NCBI GenBank assembly: GCA_029582265.1
Contig: CM055828.1
Span: 36,367,072-36,431,071, forward strand
Direction: 5' to 3'
DNA length: 64,000 nucleotides
From: Zoroaster sp. YZ-2022
Taxonomy: Eukaryota > Echinodermata > Asteroidea > Forcipulatida > Zoroasteridae
Made by a program: the position numbers and the translations under genes. Each line of letters begins with the position of its first letter. The stretch's first letter is position 1. Of this stretch, positions 55,981-64,000 are shown in pieces. A model generated the notes under the pieces. It was not told the DNA's origin. It made no database searches and worked only from the letters and a program-made list of their open reading frames with translations.

Positions 55981-57460
55981 TTAAAGCATAAAAAGATTGG
56001 TCGTTTGTGACATGAAAATCTCACTGATGCATCAGACAAACATTTTGAATCAACCTGACCTAACTGAGTTTGGTCAGTGACAACTCTAACATTAAACGTT
56101 AAAACGTTAAAACGTTAAACTCAAAGAAAGTATTGAATTAACATTACAGCAAAGTTAAATCTAACTTAATAAAGAGTTGTCACTGTCTCAATAGATTGAT
56201 TCAATACTTACAATTTTTTAGAGTGGTCTGATAATATGAATCCAACAATAAAATGTTAAAAATAATAAGTACCCTTTAGCAAGATAACGTTAACATGCTA
56301 TACCCTTGAACAGTTTGAAATGGATCGCCACATGCGATCCGGACAATAGTTCACCCGGAATGTCCATTGAAGATGCTTTAATAACACACCATGGAGTCTC
56401 CCTGTTTACTGTGTCAAGCCCCAACATTTTCAACTAAGCATTCCTTCCTCTATGGTCTAATATAATTCTTCTACCTGGTCGAATAATTATGATTCCAGTA
56501 GTACACTTCGTCAAATCCTCCACAACCGGGAATTACTATTACATGTATATAGAAAGGCTTTGCTTCTGAATTAATTTTGTAGTAATTTTGAAACCTTGTC
56601 TTGATCCCGTTACCTCCTATTTTCAAAGCGAGAGTTCTTACCACTAGACTACCAGTGTGTGAATTAATTATTGGAGAACATTTTTAAAATTACATTTCTA
56701 TGTAAAGTTCTTAGCCATTGACGAAGTGTACTGACCTCTAGAAAGAATATTGAAAACAAAATAACAAATGGGGGTGGACTTTTACTGAGGCCGTCGGCAT
56801 TTTTAGTTTTCTATTTTGGGCTTTAAAACGATGTCCAATTGCAGCCAAAATTGCTTGATCGATTGGAATTTTGCCGCACTATGTTTTCAACGACTTTTGT
56901 TTACCTAGGGGTATGAACGTTTGCCTGATTTGTGTGGACTCTCTTAGCAATCAAACTTTGTGTATTGGTGGCTAAATATCACCGCACCAATTTTGAAGCC
57001 GACATATGAAGCCTTTATTTTTGGCCTAAGTATCCGCTGGGGTACGGTGTCTTCAGCCTCAAGTTATATGTTGTTAATTAGCGTAACTATTTTTCCACCA
57101 TACAGTGTAATTCTCATCAAGTTATATTGTGTTATTCCTGTTATACAAATCTTATACGTTAGGCTTTTTCTTACTAGTTCTAGTACAATATGGGATTGGC
57201 TGTTATTAGATGTGTTTGTACACCTGTTGGCCTCCTCCCGTCACTGGCTTCTATACATAGTTTTTTTTATATATAATTATGTTCTTTTTGTTAGCTTAAT
57301 TATTTTTACAATTTTTGTTTTGTATTTTTATGCCAGTGTAAAGTCGAATAAATAAATAAATTACAAATACAAATAAATAAAATGGCATAAAGAGGGCGCT
57401 ATCTACGCAAGAACGACTGCACCAATAGTGTCAATGCGCACGCGCGATGGTACTATAGCG
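55981..57460. other. Insertion or retained segment, no gene recognised
   Basis: This stretch has no counterpart in the left copy. A Leu/Ile/Phe-rich open frame (56960-57355, plus) ends at an (AATA)n tract like a LINE tail. Its strong hydrophobicity reflects T-rich DNA, and I see no domain. Confidence 0.35.
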
Positions 57461-58007
57461 TGCGCATGCGTGGGCTATTGCTCCATTCAAAGTGTAATGG
57501 TTACCATCCACAGGATACCATGTAATAATCTCCGCGGTTAATTAAAACAAAATGAGGAAAGCCCGTATTCAGTTCGAAAACTACCTTATACCCAACGATA
57601 CGTCCATCAAGGTGTTCAAAAATATATATTTATTTGAGAGGATGGAGGTGGTGAGAGGATTGTTTTATAATAATATGACATCATTTAATCATTCAAGCGA
57701 CGGTCTGTGATGATATCACTTGCATACGTTTGTAAACGGACCGTAAACTGGCTCCGCGAATCTTTCATCTTTAAGACAAATTCAAAATAAAAGTATAATT
57801 ATTAATAATTATTGACTCTAAAACTATTTGAAGATTCCTGGACATAAATTTGAATAATTGTAAAATCGTTTCTATATGTATTATACTTCTACTTATAAAT
57901 CGTTAAAACAAATGTATTTGTTGTAAATGACGCCATTCTCCATTCTTCACTCATCACTATGACACAGCATGATATGTATTTGTTATAATGATGTCATTCT
58001 CCATTCT

Positions 58008-58196
58008 TCACTCATCACTACGATGCAGCATGATCATACCAGGAGCAGAAGCAGCTCCGATGACGTCACGTTTGATACTCCAATCAGTATCGTCGTATTC
58101 TACTCCTCGTTTGGTGACTGATGGATTGCAGCCTAACGAGCAAACTGATTGGCTGTCGCCTGCATCACAAACAGCAATATTGCAGTGCACACTGAC
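58008..58196 (-). CDS. Copy B last exon: end of ZP-C, cleavage site, stop
   Basis: It has the same length and motifs as 7282-7470 (VSVHCNIAVCDAGD, VTKRG). Differences are a few substitutions such as NPS for SPS. Confidence 0.85.
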   Translation of the reverse strand, partial: VSVHCNIAVCDAGDSQSVCSLGCNPSVTKRGVEYDDTDWSIKRDVIGAASAPGMIMLHRSDE

Positions 58197-61100
58197 CTGT
58201 ATTATTTCATACACAAAAATATTACAATTAAATATCGTGAATCGGCAAGCTATTTAGTATTAATAAATTATGAAATATCATCATGAAAGTAAACAAAACA
58301 TTTCTAAAGGCCTTTGTGCTGTATTTATAAGTATTCATGCCTGTCCCCAAAATCATGTTTATACAATATGCCATTAACCCTTTTCAGTGAACCAGCTTCT
58401 TTAATTTTACTGCATGCCGCATCATAAATGTTTTTAATGATAGGGTAGAACACTGGGTGTAAATTGCCAAGAGTACTGACTATGTTTTCGATTTCGAAAC
58501 TCACCCTGTCTAGAATACGACGACCCAAGAAAGCGAAGGAATCGACTGAGAAACGTCTTCTCCACAACTGGCCACCAGTGGAAGGAATTTGTACGGTGTC
58601 CTCCACTGGACATCTGAGGTGTAAAGAGAAACAGATTTATAGCTTACTTTGAGTTGGTATCTCCAATAGTTGGAAGGCTGGTTGGTGATGATTATACAAC
58701 GTAATTATACATTTTTTGTATCTGACAAATATTCTCAATTTTTAGTTAATTATTGTTAATTTCTCCGAAGCAGAAATGATTATGATGTAAATTTTAAGAA
58801 CTAAATAGTCACCCTCTCTCGATGAAAGCATGACGAGGTTTGTCGAACGGGTTCTCCGAGACTGTGGCCCAGCAGGACTCCAGGAATACATCACACCCGT
58901 AGTCGCCGCGGCACGCTCCGGCCGCAGCCTCGAAGTACAGCTTCTTCCCGAACTGAACCTTTATAGGGAACTCCGTAAGACTGATTTCCTGCTTGTATTT
59001 CTTATCCCAGTACATCATGAGTGATGTCTCCTGAGAATGATTCAACGTGATACTCCCTTCGACAGTCTGACGGAGGATGCGGACATCTGGATCGAACGGG
59101 AGGGTGTTGATGAAATTGGATGGCACGTGGCAAATAGCAAGGATTTCGCGGTGAGGGTGTCGGGTGATTTCGCTTCCGGGTTCGTACGGTTCATCGGGGA
59201 TGTAGACGACGTTGGTGAAGGAGATATCGGTATCGTTACGCTGCAGATATTAGATCAAAGGAAATCGTGGGTAGGAGAAGTAGTAATCAGCCTATGTAAC
59301 AATAAGTTATTAGTAAACTCAAATTAAGGTGCTGCTTTCTTTATACACTAACATGCATGAGTTTGCATGTTGAAATGTAGGTCTACAACCCATCTGCGGG
59401 TGCCAGGCCGTAATAAGGATAAACGTAGCGAGTATTTGTTGATTAATCAATACAATAATGTGCCAAAATGGAAATCTTTTACTGGTACTACTTCTTTGTA
59501 GAGAACGGCTGACCGACATCATTTTGGTATTTTGATATTGCATAATGCCTTTTATTTCGGTGCACCATATGATTAAAGTTGATTTTCAATACAAAATGGA
59601 GCTAGTGTACTTTCATTCAAGCCTCGGTTTGGCTCTATAGACATGTACTGTAGGTCTATTAAAGACGGCTGCACGCAATGTGCACAGTAAAGGTGTCTAG
59701 TACCCTTCTGGATCGCACATTATAACCATGCAATTCCTCACCAAGAAGCGGGTTCCACACTCGCCATAGGGGGTAGATATAGCATAGTGAGTCACATTGT
59801 GATCTCTCCCAGTACACTGCGGGTCATCCAGGTGCATTATCTGTGGATCAATTCTTCCGATGGTGAACTTTGGGAGGAATATGCTCATGTGGGTGGTACT
59901 ACAGTAAGTATTAAACTTTCTATAGCTGGGGTAACCTGGATTAGGAAAATTCAACCCATAAACTCTCTGTCTTTATTGTGTGATTTTATAAACCAATCCG
60001 TCACAGGAATTGTACACCATTATTTCTGTAAATGCAATCACACTATAATAATATACGGAAACCAACCTTTGAAAGATTCAGCTCAATTCAATTCATTGCG
60101 TCATTAACGATTAAATAGTGAAAATACATTCATATACGTTTTTAGATGATAATGCAGTAAGTTGTTCATCTCCTTTTAAACACGATTACCTGCCCATTTT
60201 CAATGATGCTAATCTGAATAAAAGTTAACACTAATTATCTTCTACTTGGTAGTGCTGTAACACGGATCACTCTTTTACCACTTGTATGAACTTATCGACT
60301 TCCTCACCTGATCTGAAGACGTAGGAGTATACTGATCGAAACGTCGAGTTATCAAACCACTACTTCTTCTCATAACTCATTAGAGATAATGCAATGTGAT
60401 AATGAAACATTCGTCTTACTCACCTTTAGTACTGAAAGTCCACTCGGCCTCCGTAGATAAGATATTGCAGTTATCGGCGCTTTCTACGGCACCCTCGTCG
60501 ACGTGGATTGTATATTCAGTGCCGAAGTCCAAATAGACGAACTCACCGTTCAAAAAGGACAAAGAGTTCCCATTTATCGCCACATCTGGTCCTGATGTAT
60601 CAACTTGGTAGACCACACTGTCATTGGGGGCTAATACTCGGACGAAGGCGGGAGAGGTAGCTTTCTTGATCTGGAAAACCGATTTTATACAGTAAGATCG
60701 CTTTGACCCAATATGGATCTCTCTGACCCGTTTTCGACCATGTCAATGCATGACGTCATTGGGGTTTATGTATGTATGCATGCTGAAAGAAAAAGCTACG
60801 TTCTAATGTGACTGTGATAGGGTTACACCTAGGTCTTGGTATAGAAAACAATAACTAGGACTTTGTCGGCCTCTATGTTTGAATTGGTGACACACCTTTT
60901 TATACAGACATGATGGTCGATTTAATTTTAAATTTACGAGGAAGTGTTTTCACTGCACCTTGCTTGTTTCGAACTATAAAAATGTTTGAAATATAAAATC
61001 ACCTGTTTGTTGAATCGAATCTTCCAATCAGGCACATACTCGCTTGCCTTTGTGGAGTCTTTCGCTGGCGTTGAGAGCTCGGGTAGCGTGGTTAGTTCTT

Positions 61101-64000
61101 CACGTTCTTTCTCTGTTGCAGTTTAACAAAAATACAAAAGCTGTCAGCTGATGTTTTCATGTACATTTACTGAACTAAGTACAACAGTTCGTATTCAAGA
61201 TGCAGACAAAGTGGAGAAGGCGAGAAGTTTGTGGGTAAAACTAGAGATTTATACGGCGGCATATAAGGCATAATACATGGCAACAATTGACGCGAGGAAC
61301 AACCAGCGGAATATTGGCAAGTTTGCTTTCCTTCAATTAGATAATGCTGAACACAACAGAGACAGGTGTGTCAATTAGATAATGCTCAACACAACAGAGA
61401 CGGGTGTGTTAAACTAACACATGTATCGTCACCTTTATTATTCCACCACAGGTGTAGTTTCTAAACACCACAGTTTTTGCAGGGCAAGGTAAAATATTGT
61501 AATAAGTTATTTTGTCTCGAATTCAGAAAAGCCTAATGTCTAATTGGGGGAAATAAATGGCCCCTCTTACGATGACGCGTACAACATCACCAATACTTGA
61601 TTTTTGATAATATAACGTACGTAGGATGTTTAGTTTCCTTATAACACATAGCTCCCCCAAAATAAGAAAAGTTCATTATTAATATCTGCTTAGAGTCCCA
61701 TTGTAATGTTAAAGCATTATTTACCGTCTCCGAAAACATAGAGGGTGAAACAAGACTGCTCACTCCAAAACCTGTGAAAGGCAAGACAAAATTATTAAAC
61801 AAAAAATAACAACCTCGGTGTTTCCACCCCAAAATTACAGATAAGTCTATACAGGAACAAGTTTAATTTAACAAGTTTTAAACAATAAAGTCCAGGTATT
61901 GCTTTTCTTACAATATCAATTTGTCTGAGTTGTTTTGTCACAAAAAGGAAAACAGAAGTAAGAAGGATTCGAAATTTTGCCATATTGTACGTATGGGTAT
62001 TTATCATTATTGTGCCCCCCCCCCCGCCCCTCCCCGGCTGTATCACTGATAAATCGTGACTTCCTCCTCGAGACTTACATGTCCTCTTCAACGGCCACAA
62101 CACAGAATGTGTACTTCCCTGCTTGTTGGCTGGTAGGAGTGAAACGAATGGTGGCGCTGGACATGTACTCGTTTACAGATCCTGGCACGAGATCCTGGCA
62201 CAAGTCGCAGGCGAGCACTTTTATTTCGGTAATTCTGCTCGAGAAAAAAACGAGTTATAAAGGTTCAGGTTCTAGAATTTATTAACCTATGTTTGGTTTT
62301 TGATTGGATGGGGATCCAGGATACATGGGTGAACCCCTGCCTCCCCCTTTTTAAGCTAAATATTTGGGCCTGAAAATGTGGGTGTGTCCCACCCCGAGTG
62401 CTTGCATGCAGATCTGTCACCGACTGTCGTGTTTTATTGCTCATGTTGTTTGCTAAATTAATTTATCATTTATTATAAACCTTATCATTCAGCAGCCATA
62501 TTAGTTTACATGAACAAAAGTTACCTGCACACAAACATTGATAAGATTACCTGTATTGACTCGCAGTGGCTATGGCATTTATCTCCATACGAAACTCTTG
62601 GCCAACGACAATCGTCAAGCAGAAATCATTATTTATGATCAGCATGGGCTGTCTACATTCTCCTGGATGCTGGAACACATCGACCAGGAACTGTACCGGC
62701 ACCTTACTGAGCGGTGTCTCAGGATCACTCGAAGAAAAGTCCTCAAGCATGATCGGGACAGCGTATTTACCGGCGGGGACCGTAGACGCAAAACGTAAGG
62801 TGCAAGCCTCCTTTTCATAAAAGCATAAAATTATTAATTAATATTTGATATTATATATATGTCACCCGATTATTATGCTGGATATTTTGGGTTCTGTTTA
62901 AATGCTTTTATCAACAGCCCAGCGAGGACCTGATGCTTATCTTTCAGCATAACAGGTAGGTAATAGAAAACAATTACTTAATTCTAAAGGTAATGTAAAA
63001 TGACTGGTAATTAAACAAAAATCACAAAATGGTCGAGTTTTAATGTATAATTTACTATAGAGTAAGCTGATGATGGTATTAATTTTCCCCTTGAAATAGT
63101 TTAGTAATTTTAAAGAAAAGTTAAACAATTCCTGCAGTTGAAATTTAAGAATGAATAAATAGAGATCTTAACGCATTTTCACTCTTGTGAATGAGACTAG
63201 GTAATTAGCTGAGAGACAGGTTGGTTGTTTAATATTTATTTGGATTTAGTAAAATATGTTCTTACTGGTTAACTTTATAAATGAATTTCTGCTAGTGCGC
63301 ATGCGAACCTTGTGTAATTATAAGGATATGCCGCTTATACACGGCTGGCGCAAACAGTTTGCCTTAAACTGTAAACAGAAAGTGGTGATTGTACTATAAG
63401 AGGAATTCCGAGTCATTAGCGCCATGAACCGGGAGCTCAGGATGGCCTGGACACGCCAGAGACTTCATTCACCTCGTTAAGAAAAGCCACTTCATTCTGT
63501 TTGTTACTATCGTTAAAGATCTTTCCACAGATGTCACTGTTGTCTTCATTACATTCGCCTTGGTTCTTGATTGTCCAGCGGCATTTGACGATGTCCTTGT
63601 TAACGTCATAATCTTGAATCAAACATCAATGTATTATTATTGAATAAAGCATTTCCATGACTTCCATCATGATGGCGATATCCAACAAATTTCACTGAGA
63701 AGTTGTTTTTTGTAAATACTTACTTTGGATGGGCAGACTATAAGAGCAACCTTTCATGGTATACTTCCATGAGATAGACAGACTATGGGAGTAACCTTTC
63801 ATGATATACTTCCATGAGATAGACAGACTATAGGAGCAACCTTTCATGGTATACTTCCATGGGATAGACAGACTATAGGAGCAACCTTTCATGGTATACT
63901 TCCATGAGATAGACAGACTATAGGAGCAACCTTTCATGGTATACTTCCATGAGATAGACAGACTATAGGAGCAACCTTTCATGGTATACTTCCATGGGAT
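58008..64000 (-). CDS. ZP-domain secreted multidomain protein, copy B (5' part beyond window)
   Basis: The exons, in transcript order, are the in-frame array from beyond 64000 down to 63726, then 63612-63473, 62810-62551, 62234-62079, 61771-61725, 61112-61003, 60670-60424, 59935-59742, 59240-58813, 58613-58505 and 58196-58008. All borders are AG..GT with the same phases as copy A. Five exons differ in length from copy A, each by a multiple of three. The ESCWAT, CGT, HLDDPQC and VTKR motifs are all retained, so this copy also looks functional. No transmembrane segment is seen. Confidence 0.85.
58325..58504 (-). other. Open retained-intron extension after the ZP-C exon
   Basis: If the donor at 58504 is not used, the frame stays open for 59 more codons (HPVFYPIIKNIYDAACSK..) and stops. 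This alternative C-terminus would lack the last ZP-C cysteines and the cleavage site. The same frame is recognisable in copy A at 7599-7742 but is cut off there by the solo LTR. Confidence 0.35.
58505..58613 (-). CDS. Copy B exon: first part of ZP-C
   Basis: 109 nt as in copy A; it encodes CPVEDTVQIPSTGGQLW and FSVDSFAFLG. The borders are CTCAG and GG|GTGAGT. Confidence 0.85.
58813..59240 (-). CDS. Copy B exon: ZP-N end to ZP-C start
   Basis: 428 nt, 6 nt shorter than copy A, with the change in the NHSQETSLMMYW segment. KVQFGKKLYFEA and FLESCWATVSENP are conserved. Confidence 0.9.
59742..59935 (-). CDS. Copy B exon: ZP-N start
   Basis: 194 nt, 12 nt shorter than copy A near its start. It encodes THMSIFLPKFTIGRIDPQ, HLDDPQCTGRD and ECGTRF. 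The N-terminal half has diverged more than any other exon. Confidence 0.88.
60303..60412 (+). mobile_element. Old Penelope-type end, shared by both copies
   Basis: CTGAAGACGTAGGAGTATAC, then TGATCGAAACGTCGAGTT, then a decayed tail. The tail is also recognisable at 12001-12060 in copy A, so this insertion predates the duplication. Confidence 0.55.
60424..60670 (-). CDS. Copy B exon: Ig-like (SbsA/Big_5-type) domain
   Basis: 247 nt, 9 nt shorter than copy A. It encodes VVYQVDTSGPDVAINGN, DFGTEYTIHVDEGAV and EWTFSTKG. The donor is AAAG|GTGAGT; copy A has a different exon end (WKLTG). Confidence 0.75.
61003..61112 (-). CDS. Copy B exon: linker
   Basis: 110 nt, 3 nt shorter than copy A. It encodes EELTTLPELSTPAKD and ends DWKIRFNKQ. 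The 3' half has diverged from copy A. Confidence 0.8.
61725..61771 (-). CDS. Copy B micro-exon, 47 nt
   Basis: The same borders, length and phase as the copy A micro-exon (FWSEQSCFTL..). Confidence 0.85.
62079..62234 (-). CDS. Copy B exon: ITEIKVLAC..FCVVAVEED
   Basis: 156 nt, 3 nt shorter than copy A. It encodes LACDLCQDLVPGSVNEYM and then FCVVAVEEDM; it has one Cys more than copy A. The donor is GACAT|GTAAGT. Confidence 0.85.
62551..62810 (-). CDS. Copy B exon: VPAGxYAV / PLSKVPVQFLV module
   Basis: 260 nt as in copy A; it encodes CTLRFASTVPAGKYAV, MLEDFSSSDPETPLSKV and the same end. Confidence 0.85.
63473..63612 (-). CDS. Copy B exon: DVNKDIVKCRW module
   Basis: 140 nt as in copy A, with DVNKDIVKCRW and ECNEDNSDICGK conserved. 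It follows the array donor (63725) in phase 1. Confidence 0.85.
63726..64000 (-). CDS. Copy B coding 45-bp minisatellite, at least six units, runs off window
   Basis: The units encode MKGCSYSLSISWKYT or a close variant on the minus strand. The last unit ends LPIQ and is followed by a strong donor AAA|GTAAGT at 63725, in the phase needed by the next exon. It is therefore probably an exon extension that is translated. The other strand is open too. Confidence 0.7.

Larger units (their letters stand above)
55561..64000. repeat. Segmental duplication, right copy
   Basis: It aligns with 5511-16283. An extra 1.48 kb is present at about 55981-57460 compared with the left copy, and a Penelope fragment at 55667-55838. 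It continues past the window end. Confidence 0.85.

Noticed and set aside
56960..57355. Multi-pass membrane protein, 131 aa
   Set aside because: Hydrophobicity follows from T-rich DNA; it ends at a LINE-like tail and has no family resemblance.

Overview
This is an AT-rich metazoan nuclear window, not bacterial or organellar. It holds many short minus-strand exons with GT..AG borders, long introns and a dense mix of non-LTR, LTR, Penelope-like and DNA transposon remnants. The SINE/LINE/Penelope set and the family of the main gene suggest a marine invertebrate. I cannot fix the phylum from sequence alone.

The only clearly functional host gene is a minus-strand, multi-exon gene for a secreted multidomain protein. 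It has a Cys-rich ectodomain module, an Ig-like domain of the SbsA/Big_5 type and a C-terminal zona pellucida (ZP) domain. It is present twice. Copy A (7282-19882) has 13 exons whose phases all agree, giving 786 codons plus stop; the most N-terminal exon or exons were not found. Copy B (58008 to beyond 64000) shows ten matching exons plus a coding minisatellite, and its 5' part lies outside the window. The duplicated block covers about 5.5-16.3 kb and 55.6-64 kb. Comparing the copies exposes insertions younger than the duplication: a 1.0-kb foldback element and a 1.2-kb solo LTR in copy A, and a Penelope-like fragment in copy B. A 45-bp tandem array, built from the 3' end of one exon plus its splice donor, sits inside the gene in both copies.

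Between the copies lie mobile elements. They include a decayed CR1/L2-type LINE with an SGNH-esterase ORF1 (25.8-31.0 kb), a Penelope-like complex with inverted ends (31.2-33.0 kb) and a nearly intact, young Ty3/Gypsy retrotransposon with matching 413-bp LTRs, gag, pol and an extra C2H2 zinc-finger ORF (33.7-42.0 kb). They also include a broken minus-strand C2H2/type-B DNA polymerase gene with upstream spliced exons (42.7-48.5 kb), two 3' fragments of a second LINE family, and a 149-bp satellite interrupted by a SINE (49.7-51.3 kb). Non-autonomous inverted-repeat elements are scattered throughout. A Penelope-type motif resembling a hammerhead ribozyme core recurs at several sites.
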